Below, in pieces: positions 8,927 through 19,122 of a stretch of DNA of 64,000 bases. The notes beneath the pieces are model-generated. The model did not search any database, was not told the DNA's origin, and worked only from the letters and a program-made list of their open reading frames with translations. The stretch is from Eretmocerus hayati (taxonomy: Eukaryota; Arthropoda; Insecta; Hymenoptera; Aphelinidae): assembly GCA_029851415.1 (NCBI GenBank), contig CM056742.1, positions 157,981,121-158,045,120 of the forward strand, read 5' to 3'. A program made the translations under genes and the position numbers. How positions within the stretch are numbered: position 1 is the stretch's first letter; each line of letters starts with the position of its first letter.

Positions 8927-9535
8927 AAATTTTTCTATAATGCTGAGAATATCCATCAGGGTGATGAGGGGTACCAACCAAATCGTCCAAGTCGATGTTA
9001 TCAGGCTCTAAAAAGGCTTGCGCTTCAAGATCTCCTCCAGGCATGTAATAATCGTGACTATAGTTTTGCCGCGCTTGCAATACACATGCATTGCCAAGCC
9101 TGATCTTCGGTTGCGGTTCATTGACGTACTTCAGATGTTTGCAGCACTTGAAGCGAGATATTTAAATAGAGCAATCTCTTCTCTAGTTTGAATTCAGATA
9201 GTTACAGTGCATGATGGTAACAGGTGAGATAGAGCCAAGGCTGTGCTTGGAAGAACCCAACTATTTTCGATTTTCCCCAAATTTTTTTCTCGCGTAAATT
9301 GAACATTGCTCGAGTAAGGTTTGACATTCTCCAACGTATCTCGACCCAGTCTGTATAGGTCTTTAAGTGAGCTCCAAAACGAGCTGAGACACGTTGAAAA
9401 CCACCGACCTCATATGGAGTGATCTGCTACTCATCAATTGATCTCACTTGATTAATGAATAGCTATGTAAAAAACGGAGATCGAGAAAAATTCATCGAAA
9501 TCAAGTCCGATACCGAAACTGCTGTGTACACATGT
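8927..9535. other. AT-rich flank left of the foldback element
   Basis: No gene, repeat or regulatory site that I can support. It ends at the 8-bp target duplication of the large foldback element. Confidence 0.5.
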
Positions 9536-9543
9536 TCCTTACA
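9536..9543. repeat. Left target-site duplication TCCTTACA
   Basis: TCCTTACA abuts the left terminal inverted repeat and recurs exactly at 18949-18956 after the right one. Because both flanks also share the preceding T, a 9-bp duplication (TTCCTTACA) with one terminal base unpaired is equally possible. Perfect duplicates imply a recent insertion. Confidence 0.9.
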
Positions 9544-9758
9544 AGGAAGTGGTTATTCGCACACCTCCCGTGTAGAGTCCGTGTAAAAAACCTCGGGAGT
9601 ACGTGTAAAACGGACATTTTCCGTGCGCGTCCGTGTGGCTCTTTGACAAGAAGGGGAAGAGCTTGCAAGCTCAATGTCCGTTTCTGTCCGTTCGACTCGC
9701 CGTTTTTTTCCGTTTTGCCGCAATCACCCTCTCCAGCCCGCCCGTTTCGGTCCGTGAG
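9544..9758 (+). repeat. Left terminal inverted repeat of foldback element
   Basis: 215 bases match the inverse complement of 18734-18948 with a single difference (GACTCGCCG versus GACTTGCCG). It contains a perfect 14-base palindrome, GAGCTTGCAAGCTC, at 9659-9672 that could bind a transposase dimer, and several GTCCGTGT/CCGTTTT motifs related to the array unit. Confidence 0.92.
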
Positions 9759-11365
9759 GTCTTGCCCGTTTTTGTCCGTGCGATCGTCCGTTTTTTTCCG
9801 TTTTGCAGGAAATACTCAGTCAAGCACGCCCGTTTCGGTCCGTGAGATGTGGTCCGTTTTTGTCCGTGCGCTCGTCCGTTTTTTTCCGTTTTGAAAGGAA
9901 TACTCAGTTGAGCACGCCCGTTTCGGTCCGTGAGATCTGGTCCGTTTTTGTCCGTGCGCTCGTCCGTTTTTTTCCGTTTTGAAAGGAATACTCAGTTGAG
10001 CACGCCCGTTTCGGTCCGTGAGATCTGGTCCGTTTTTGTCCGTGCGCTCGTCCGTTTTTTTCCGTTTTGCAAGAAATACTCAGTCAAGCCATCCGTTTCG
10101 GTCCGTGAGATCTGGTCCGTTTTTGTCCGTGCGCTCGTCCGTTTTTTCCGTTTTGCAAGAAATCTTCAGTTAAGCACGCCCGTTGCGGCCCGTGAGATCT
10201 GGTCCGTTTTTGTCCGTGTGCTCGTCCGTTTTCTTCCGTTTTGCCGCAATCACCCTCTCCAGCCCGCCCGTTTCGGTCCGTGAGGTCTTGTCCGTTTATG
10301 TCCGTGCGATCGTCCGTTTTTTTCCGTTTTGCAGGGAATACTCAGTCAAGCACGCCCGTTTCGGTCCGTGAGATGTGGTCCGTTTTTGTCCGTGCGCTCG
10401 TCCGTTTCTTTCCGTTTTGGAAGGAATACTCAGTTGAGCACGCCCGTTTCGGTCCGTGAGATCTGGTCCGTTTTTGTCCGTGCGCTCGTCCGTTTTTTTC
10501 CTTTTTGCAAGAAATACTCAGTTAAGCCATCCGTTTCGGTCCGTGAGATCTGGTCCGTTTCTGTCCGTGCGCTCGTCCGTTTTTTTCCGTTTTGCAAGAA
10601 ATCCTCAGTTAAGCACGCCCGTTGCGGCCCGTGAGATCTGGTCCGTTTTTGTCCGTGCGCTCGTCCGTTTTTTTCCGTTTTGCCGCAATCACCCTCTCCA
10701 GCCCGTCCGTTTCGGTCCGTGAGACTTTGTCCGTTTTTGTCCGTGCGCTCGTCCGTTTTTTTCCGTTTTGCAGGGAATACTCAGTCAAGCACGCCCGTTT
10801 CGGTCCGTGAGACTTTGTCCGTTTTTGTCCGTTCGCTCGTCCGTTTTTTTCCGTTTCGCAAGAAATCCTCAGTTAAGCACGCCCGTTTCAGCCTGTGAGA
10901 TCTGGTTCTTTTTGTCCGTGCGCTCGTCCGTTTTTTTCCGTTTCGCCGCAATCACCCTCTCCAGCCCGCCCGTTTCGGTCCGTGAGGTCTTGTCCGTTTT
11001 TGTCCGTGCGCTCGTCCGTTTTTTTCCGTTTTGCAAGAAATCCTCAGTTAAGCACGCCCGTTTCGGCCCGTGAGATCTGGTTCTTTTTTGTCCGTGCGCT
11101 CGTCCGTTTTTTTCCGTTTTGCAGGAAATACTCAGTCAAGCACGCCCGTTTCGGTCCGTGAGACTTTGTCCGTTTTTGTCCGTGCGCTCGTCCGTTTTTT
11201 CCGTTTTGCCGCAATCACCCTCTCCAGCCCGCCCGTTTCGGTCCGTGAGATCTGGTCCGTTTTTGTCTGTGCGCCCGTCCGGTCTCTCCTTTTCCCGTTT
11301 TGCAGGAAATACTCAGTTAAGCACGCCCGTTTATGTCCGTGACATGTGGTCCGTTTTTGTCCGGT
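9741..11365 (+). repeat. Left arm: tandem array of 88-bp units (19 copies)
   Basis: The anchor CCCGTTTCGG (or a variant) recurs at 9741, 9829, 9917, 10005, 10092, 10179, 10267, 10355, 10443, 10530, 10618, 10706, 10794, 10882, 10969, 11057, 11145, 11232 and 11326. The period is 87-88 except for the last unit. Within a unit, GTCCGTTTTT, GTCCGTGCGCTC and CCGTTTTG form a finer ~12-base sub-repeat. Units fall into about five sequence types in a partly regular order. Open frames across the array arise because each frame meets a stop only once per three units; they are not genes. Confidence 0.93.
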
Positions 11366-12120
11366 GTCGGAATCGGGAGTCGACTTGTATAAGTGTAAAA
11401 AGATAGTTCGTCTTACGAATTGATTGAGCGGTAACGATTAATCCTCTAAGAAAATTCTATCATCCATGGATCTGAAGAAAAACAAAGCGCGTGATTCAAA
11501 GAATTATTATTCCAATGAGGTTCGCCCTAAAGTGAGTGAGATATTGATAATCTGGTATCGTGCAGAACCATCTTGTTCGAGACTAAGAGAATACTTTCGA
11601 TCACTGTTGCCGAGTTTCTCCCGATCCTCTGCCTGAATTGGCTCAAAAATATTCTTACTGAAAATAGTTATGAAAAATTAATTCACTTTCAGGAATATTC
11701 TAGTTTTTAAATTCTCATTTGCGTCGCGTTAAAATCACACACAGGTCAACAAAACGTGACTAGGACTAAACAATATATTCATCTCTATGAAATGAACTTT
11801 GTTGATAGATATTTTCAAACCAAATGCTTCACATATTGCAGAAATCTCAATAAAAAAGTTACTCTGTACGTCGCAACGCTTCTTCCAGTTTTGTTAACAT
11901 CGCTATTATATTCATCGAAATACGTTACCTACGATTTAACTTGAGTAAATATCTGTGCGGGGGGGCTGATTTGATCACCTGCAGGTAATAAATGCGCATA
12001 ATCTGCGCGAATACGACCTGATGAAAATTTACTCAGTATTAAGATTATCGAATGGGATGCTCAGATTTCACTCCCTTTTTTTATTTGAGTAAAAGCAAGA
12101 GGTTTGAGAGTCGCAAACTC
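11366..12120. other. Interior of foldback element, unassigned AT-rich DNA
   Basis: The inner edge of the left array passes into ordinary AT-rich sequence with no ORF or repeat that I recognise. Confidence 0.5.
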
Positions 12121-12451
12121 ACAAGGGGAGTCCGGAGTCTCCGGGTCCTGAAATCTCACCAGAATTTTTTCACAGTCTCGTACCACCTAGAATATAAAAA
12201 ATCCAGAGTAACTCCGTCAAATGGGTGCTCTGTCCGAAGTTACAGCCTATGACATTAGCATTGCCCATATAGGCCCATGTTAAAAAGTGATATATATAGA
12301 TATACTGGCAACGCTAACATTTTTGCTTGTAGCTCTGGACAGAAGGCCCATTTGACGGAGTTACTCTGGATCCTCCATATTCTAGGTGGTACGAGACTGT
12401 GAAAAAAGTTTGGTGAGATTTCAGGACCCGGAGACTCCGGACTCCCCTTGT
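12121..12451. mobile_element. 331-bp palindromic MITE (ACAAGGGGAG ends), copy 1
   Basis: Left arm 12121-12246 and right arm 12324-12451 are about 90% inverse complements, with ends ACAAGGGGAG and CTCCCCTTGT. The asymmetric centre starts GACATTAGCATTGCCCATAT at 12251. A second copy at 35991-36321 has the same length and the same offset to the centre (130 bases), and a rearranged copy lies at about 55370-55700. No coding capacity. It is nested in the foldback element. The superfamily is not assigned because the target duplication is unclear. Confidence 0.85.
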
Positions 12452-12626
12452 CAGTAAATTGCCAAAACGAATAAACTCGTAACTTATCAAAATTCTGAGC
12501 TGCAAATCAAAATAAGAAATCGGTACCCTCAAATTATGTATCATCGGGCATCACAAGTTAAAATGAAGAAACTGATCCTGCTTTATAAAATATAATCACT
12601 GTGTTATGAGTTGTAAGAGTCATGGC

Positions 12627-14732
12627 CCGGGGGCTGGGTAGGCTCCCGTATGCACTTCAAGGTGCGACCATGAAACCAACGTATTTCAACGTATTTTTTC
12701 GTGTAGAATCCGAATTCGTCGTTATTTTTTACATAAGTGGTGCAGATCACCTGCAAAAATGTATTTTTCTAATCTAAAACTTGTGTTCTCGTGAGCTTGT
12801 TAACAGCAGTCGTGTTTCATGGTTGAAAATCTATGCATGCGTTGGAATTTTCCATCTGAAGTATCTGAACATCAGATCTGAGTCCCTTTGGAGCCATGTA
12901 CAGGGTATTTGTCGCTGTAACCAGCGTTTAGTGGATTAAAAGTGACCCGCTGCACGAGATTTCTCGTTTCATGCTCAATCCGGTCGAATCAGCTAATTTT
13001 GGGGTTCAAAATTGATCTGACTTCGACATCCTTATATGACGATACCAAAAGCCCCCCCCCCCCCTTCCCATGCAATATACAGGGTGTACTTGCAAAAATA
13101 CGGCCAACATTCATGGAACTGATTCGAGATAGACCTAGATGTATCGAACTCCACTTCATACATTATCTAATCGATACTTTCATTTGTCAACCCTGAATCA
13201 GATAATTGGCAGTTGCGAGCTCGGTCATCAAAGAGCAGTGGTTCTAGTATTCTCACTTTTCGTATGGAAAGCGGAACTCCGCATGTCACTACTCTAAGCT
13301 TGCTAAGGTTACGGCAGATAAGGCGATGCGGTCACCGTGCAAGCTGAAAATCATTCCTATTTTTGTGCGATTCTCTTGCGACTCAGGCTAGACGACGAGT
13401 GGAAGAGTACTTGTTATCATCTATTTTGAATCCGTCCACTCATCGTTTAGCTTAAATCGTTCGAAAATCGGGGGGAAATGAGAATGAAAATACGCCTATA
13501 TTATAGGTTAAAAGGTTTCCGTGGCCACACTCTCCTCCAATATTCTCGCGATCTCTCCGATATTCGCGCAAACGGAGAGGAGACGAATTCAAATGAGATG
13601 ATAACAGGGATGCGACAACTCGTCTCACACTTCGAACATCAAGATTTTTTGGAAGATGTATTCTCAAGTTCCATGGTTGCGTCGCGTCGCACGGTGACCG
13701 CATTGCCTCAACAATCAAACGAGTTTTGACAGGAAGATTAATCAGAAGGGTTGTTCATAAGTATTCACCGTGGATGATTGATAAAAATTGTATCCCGTTG
13801 AAAGATGTCTCCGCGACTTGCTCTTAGCGAAAAAAGTAATCTAATAAATAATCTAACTCATCATCTATCCCTGTCAATAGTCGTCCTGTTAAAATTGGTT
13901 TGATTGTTGTTTGCCGCAACCTTATTATAGCGACCTCAGAGTAGTGACATGCGGAGTTTCGCTTTTCATGAGGAATAGTATAATTCGATACAAGGGTGTA
14001 AAAATTACTCTTTGCCCGGTCAGAGCCGCGATAGGTATCACTTCCACTCATTGAACTATAGTTTTTGATCAACTGTGAGTGAAAGACGACACGTGCAAAT
14101 AGTACGATCGCACAAAGTATGAAAAAGTATATATATATCCATGCTCGCTGATACTAATTATCTGATTCAGAGCTGACAGATGGAAGAATCGATTAGATAA
14201 TGTATGAAGTGGAGTTCGATACTAGGTCTATCTCGAATCAATTCTATAAATGTTGGCCGTATTTTTGCAAGTACACCCTGTATATTGCACGGGGAGGGGG
14301 GGGGGGGCTTTTGGTATTGTCACATGGAGATGTTGAAGTCAGATCAATTTCGAAGCCCAAAATGAGCTGATTCGATCGTATTGAGCCTGAGATGAAAAAT
14401 CTCGTGCAGCGGGTCACTTTTTATACATTTAACGCTGGTTACAGCGACAAATACCCTGTACATGGCTCCGGAGGGACCCAGATCTGATGTTCAGATACTT
14501 CAGATGAAAAATTCCAACGCACGCAGAGATTTTTAACCATGAAACACGACTGCTGTTAACAAGTTCACGAGAACACAAGTTTGAGGTTAGAAAAATCGAT
14601 TTTTGCAGGTGCTCTGCACCACTTATGTCAAAAATAATTACGAATTCGGATTCTACGCAAAAAAATACGTTGAAATACGTTGGTTTCATAATCGCACCTT
14701 GAAGTGCATACGGGAGCCTACCCAGCCCCCGG
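12627..14732. mobile_element. 2.1-kb interrupted palindrome nested in foldback element
   Basis: CCGGGGGCTGGGTAGG at 12627 is mirrored by the end at 14732. Arms of about 580 bp (12627-13200 against 14160-14732) are clearly inverse complements, including mirrored C and G runs near 13055 and 14290. Inner segments 13255-13312 and 13908-13970 also pair. A further short pair, GCGGTCACCGTGC (13328-13340) and its complement near 13690, sits in the middle. The centre (about 13318-13640) is homologous to sequence flanking the MITE at 55 kb. No ORF of note. It is probably a non-autonomous DNA element, possibly composite. Confidence 0.8.
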
Positions 14733-16005
14733 ACTATCAGCGCGCTTGCGCGCGTGAAGAGTTTCTAGTGGAGATAATTCTGGAGGATAAGGTAAAATGC
14801 ATTTTAGACACTTGGAAAATTTTCATGCGGCTCTTTAGGTCGTGGAAAGTCTATATGATGGGTTCCATGCGGAAGCGACATGCGGGAAAGAGGTCATCCC
14901 TCAGATTCTCTTCTAGCTCCTTTAAATCGGATCTGTGTACCAGATTAGGAATTTTGAACAAGATGTGAGGTCCAAAAAGAAATTTCCTTTTCCGTAGCTC
15001 TGAGATCCGTAAAAGCAGCGGAGATTCATCGTGTCCAAAATGATGCTTTTATATTCAACAGAATGAGAATATCTCGAGTTCTTTGACTGATATGAATTCT
15101 CAGTTCTCGGCAAGTGAAGGGCATCAAAAAATCTATCAGAATCGCGTGAAATTTTTTTTGGTGACTTGGGAGCCTCCTCGACTAAAAAAGGTAATTTTCA
15201 CTGGAACGTGAATTTTTCGAAAAATCATTCTTTGTTTACACTGAAGCTCCCAAATTTGATGTTGCCTTTTGCGTTCTTGTGGAAAAAATAGGTTACAGAC
15301 AGGCCTGGAGCGATCCGAAAGACTCTATGAGCCATTCCCTCAAACTCAATTCTTTCAGTGAGGGTGTGACTCCAATTAAAGAGCATGATATCCCATGACA
15401 CATGACATGGTGTGCAACACGGCACACAGGCTAACTCGCCGATGTTTGTTTTTACTCACAAAGCACTTCTGTTGACAATTTTCAACTTTAGGGTATTGAG
15501 AGAGCATGTTTGTAACGAAAACTCGTGATAGCGTATGAGAGAAAACGTTTCCGAACAGAAACGGGTATTATTGCATGAGGGCATTCCTTGCATGAGTCTG
15601 TGTGCCGACGGTGCGCCGTGTCGTGCGCCAAGGCATGGCATGCGCTTCGATGGAAGACATGCCCTAATGGCAGCCTGCTCTAATAGCTAAAGGCCATTTA
15701 AAGCGCATGAGCATCCATCGAGACTTTCGAGACCATTCTCAATGGAAACTGAGGTTATTCTTCACAAAAAGATCACCTGCGAAGTTCAAATTAATTGGCG
15801 AGAACAGGATCTTGATCATGATTGAATACGGCATTCTATTAAATACATCGAATCAAAAGCACAAGACAATTCAACCCATTTTCGTCTGCTGAAATGACAC
15901 GTATACGAGATGTTTTTGGGACTCGGTCTTGAGTACGAAAAATTCAGACCACATAGATTTAACGTAGGATTGTCTCAATTTTAGAGATATGTAATGAACA
16001 TCCCC
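14733..16005. other. Interior of foldback element, no gene seen
   Basis: AT-rich sequence without a recognisable ORF. A 121-codon frame at 14603-14968 overlaps the palindrome arm, so it is likely chance. Confidence 0.5.
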
Positions 16006-16008
16006 TTA

Positions 16009-16941
16009 CACTGGTATTCATAGTCGTTATAACCCGAGAGTTGAGAATTGATCAGCGGATTATAGTCCGCCCGCTATAATCTCAATCCTATGCTAAATCA
16101 AAATTAATTCGGGTAAAGACTTTTGAGGGATAGATCTTATGTAGAATTTTGCGCTGAATCTGGATCGATCCGGGACGCCAAATGTCCCTAAAAAAAATGG
16201 CGGCGGGTCAAAGTTCAAAAAACCATGATTTAGCAATCAATTCGAGAACTACGACTCGGACGTGAAAAAAGTTCGATTCAAAATTGAAGATCTCGTTAAA
16301 ACAAACATTTTGAGATATTGCGGAAGTGAATGTGATCAAAATTGGATGAGCTAGAGCGAGTGAAAGTTTTGGCGTGGAAACGTGAGCGCGCGGGCCTGTA
16401 TCACCACCACTATATCTATATATACGCGCGCGTTGGCCCTAGTAGGGTGCCCTAATGGTAAAACTTTCACTCGCTCTAGCTCATCCAATTTTGATCACAT
16501 TCACTTCCGCAGAATCTCAAAATGTTTGTTCGAGTAGATCTTCAATTTTGAATCCAACTTTTTTCACGTCCGACTCGTAGTTCTTGACATAATCGCTAAA
16601 AACACGGTCTTTTGAACTTTGACCCGCCGCCATTTTTTTTCAGGGCCATTTGGCGTCCCGGGTCGATTCAGATTCGGATTCAGCGCAAAATTCTACATCA
16701 GATCTATCCCTCGAAAGTCTCTACCCGAATTAATTTTGGATCTCCATTATAGCAAGCGGACTATTAGGCGCTGTAATCGGTGTGGCAGAAAAATAAATCA
16801 TAGACTGTTTATTCAGCTCACATTGTCCCGATGCAGCAGAACACCTCAGACTTGATGTCACTTTTTGTCCACGCCGATTACAGTGCCTAACCCGCGGATC
16901 AATTCTTAACTCTGGGATTATAACGACTATGAATGCCAGTG
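16009..16941. mobile_element. Palindromic Harbinger-like MITE with TTA duplication
   Basis: CACTGGTATTCATAGTCG at 16009 mirrors CGACTATGAATGCCAGTG ending at 16941. TTA flanks both ends (16006-16008, 16942-16944). Arms pair over more than 350 bases up to a centre near 16375-16462. The right arm carries an extra ~120-bp insert (about 16765-16890), itself bounded by an inverted repeat around CTGTAATCGG and CCGATTACAG. A 3-bp TWA target is characteristic of PIF/Harbinger, so I infer that superfamily; no transposase is encoded. Confidence 0.75.
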
Positions 16942-16944
16942 TTA

Positions 16945-17575
16945 CAATTGATCCTGGAGAGCTAGATCCAAGTTATCAAAGGTATTATTGAGGGAATCGA
17001 GACCCATGTCTTGATCTCAGATAGAATTAGAGAAGAAAAAGATGGTCATTTTTGCCAAGTTTGGATTATGGGGAGAAAATGATGGAAGGGGAGAAACATA
17101 CTGTGACATGAGATGGAATGAGTGAGCTGAGTAATTGATTTGAGACATGAGCTGATATCCTCTTTTTGTATCGTGTAGAATTTTTTATACACGACCACGC
17201 AGGAAGGATGGTCGAATCACAGATTCTCCTGTCAAATTCGTGAGAAGATAGGAAGTCGACGATTTATACGCCCCTCCCCCGTCCCTGGAATTTGATTGAC
17301 TGAATTCGAACAAGGAAGTGTACTAGGGATAGGGAATCTTATTTCACTACTAATTTGTAGCTTTCATTCGCTCGCGCTATATGACGGACAGAAGCCAGCG
17401 AGTAGCAAGCGTTATGGAATCGTTCGAACGGGGCATAGGAATAAGGGGGGGGGGGGGTTGACTCACTTCAGATATCATCTACTGTATATGCTTGAGTGAC
17501 AAACAAGGAATAGTGCGGTATGAAGACATTGCATGCGACTCCCAGTTTATCGATATATGTAATAAGGACAGAACG
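16945..17575. other. Interior of foldback element next to right array
   Basis: No gene. It contains a run of 13 G at 17445-17457. The first degraded 88-bp unit of the right arm begins at about 17580. Confidence 0.5.
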
Positions 17576-17579
17576 AGGG

Positions 17580-18760
17580 GAACGAACAAGCCCGCATGGA
17601 CGAGAAACGGGCGTGCTTGACTTTTTCTTGCAAAACGAAAAAAAAACGAACGAGCGCACGGACAAAAACGGACCAGATCTCACGGGCCGAAACGGGCATG
17701 CTTGACTGAGTATTTCCTGCAAAACGGAAAAAACGGACGAGCGCACGGACAAAAACGGACCACATTTCACGGACCGAAACGGGCGTGCTCAACTGAGGAT
17801 TTCTTGCAAAACGGAAGAAAACGGACGAGCGCACGAACAAAAACGAACAAAGTCTCACCGACCGAAACGGGCGTGCTTGACTGAGTATTTCTTGCAAAAC
17901 GGAAAAAAACGGACGATCGCACGGATAAAAAACGGACCACATCTCACGGACCGAAACGGGCGTGCTTAACTGAGGATTTCTTGCAAAACGCAAAAAAACG
18001 GACGAGCGCACGGACAAAAACGGACCACATCTCACGGACCGAAACGGGCGTGCTTAACTGAGTATTCCTTGCAAAACTGAAAAAAACGGACGAGCGCACG
18101 GACAAAAACGGACAAAGTCTCACGGACCAAAACGGGCGTGCTTGACTGAGTATTTCCTGCAAAACGGAAAAAAACGGACGAGCGCACGGACAAAAACGGA
18201 CAAAGTCTCACGGACCGAAACGGGCGTGCTTGGCTGAGTATTTCCTGCAAAACGGAAAAAAACGGACGAGCGCACGGACAAAAACGGACCAGATCTCACG
18301 GACCGAAACGGGCGTGCTTAACTGAGGATTTCTTGCAAAACGGAAAAAAACGGACGAGCGCACGGACAAAAACGGACCAGATCTCACGGACCGAAACGGG
18401 CGTGCTTAACTGAGGATTTCTTGCAAAACGGAAAAAAACGGACGAGCGCACGGACAAAAACGGACCAAATCTCACGGACCCAAACGGATGGCTTAACTGA
18501 GTGTTTCTTGCAAAACGGAAAAAAACGGACGAGTGCACGGACAAAAACGGACAAAGTCTCACGGACCGAAACGGGCGTGCTTGACTGAGTATTTCCTGCG
18601 AAACGGAAAAAAACGGACGATCACACGGACAAAAACGGACCACATCTCACGGACCGAAACGGGCGTGCTTAACTGAGGATTTCTTGCAAAACGGAAAAAA
18701 ACGGACGAGCGCACGGACAAAGACGGACCACATCTCACGGACCGAAACGGGCGGGCTGGA
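17580..18760 (-). repeat. Right arm: tandem array of 88-bp units (14 copies), inverted
   Basis: The same 88-bp unit as the left arm in reverse orientation: about 14 copies, recognised by CCGAAACGGGCG every ~88 bases from about 17605 to 18750. The outermost unit, with the variant CTGGAGAGGGTGATTGCGGC, is the same type as the outermost unit on the left. Fewer copies than on the left implies unequal exchange or slippage since the arms were last equal. Confidence 0.93.
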
Positions 18761-18948
18761 GAGGGTGATTGCGGCAAAACGGAAAAAAACGGCAAGTCGA
18801 ACGGACAGAAACGGACATTGAGCTTGCAAGCTCTTCCCCTTCTTGTCAAAGAGCCACACGGACGCGCACGGAAAATGTCCGTTTTACACGTACTCCCGAG
18901 GTTTTTTACACGGACTCTACACGGGAGGTGTGCGAATAACCACTTCCT
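18734..18948 (-). repeat. Right terminal inverted repeat of foldback element
   Basis: Inverse complement of 9544-9758 over 215 bases with about one mismatch. The palindrome GAGCTTGCAAGCTC lies at 18830-18843. Confidence 0.92.
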
Positions 18949-18956
18949 TCCTTACA
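18949..18956. repeat. Right target-site duplication TCCTTACA
   Basis: Exact partner of 9536-9543 on the other side of the foldback element. Confidence 0.9.
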
Positions 18957-19026
18957 ACATAAACAACGAGAAATAATTACGACATAAGCCATTGAATATG
19001 TCTCCTCTGTGTAGTGGAAGTTGCGA

Positions 19027-19122
19027 ATCAATAAAAAGTGGGCCCCACCGGTGGAGCTCATCGCACACGGTGTAGGACGCGTGGGTCCCACGGGTGGGGC
19101 TCATCGCAGTGAACGTGTTAAC
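19027..19122 (-). mobile_element. piggyBac-like element end with GC-rich subterminal motifs
   Basis: Read on the minus strand, the block starts TTAACACGTTCACTGCGATG. It then has two copies of a GCGATGAGC(C/T)CCACC-GTGGG motif about 55 bases apart, and ends at about 19027. TTAA is the piggyBac target, and this kind of subterminal repeat suits that superfamily. Only one end is visible, so it is a fragment, or the partner has decayed. Confidence 0.5.

Larger units (their letters stand above)
9544..18948. mobile_element. 9.4-kb foldback-type DNA transposon, non-autonomous
   Basis: The element starts AGGAAGTGGTTATTCG and ends with the inverse complement. Its 215-bp outer repeats differ at about one base. 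Inside these, both arms continue as arrays of the same 88-bp unit in opposite orientation (about 1.6 kb left, 1.2 kb right). The 6.2-kb centre has no ORF resembling a transposase, only nested palindromic elements and unassigned AT-rich DNA. Perfect 8-bp duplications flank it. Long inverted repeats made of internal tandem subrepeats are the defining architecture of foldback elements (Drosophila FB, TU). An 8-9-bp duplication is compatible with the Mutator-related FB group, hAT or P. I infer mobilisation in trans. The near-identical ends and perfect duplications indicate a young insertion. Confidence 0.9.

Noticed and set aside
9741..11365. CRISPR-like array
   Set aside because: The whole 88-bp unit is repeated and there are no unique spacers or cas genes; the context is a eukaryotic foldback element.
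9532..11406. Chain of overlapping ORFs rich in RSVRSSVFFRF-like repeats
   Set aside because: They are translations of the 88-bp non-coding array. 88 is not a multiple of three, so each frame rotates through the unit and meets a stop about every third copy.
17547..18859. Matching minus-strand ORFs in the right arm
   Set aside because: Same artefact as the left arm, in inverted orientation.
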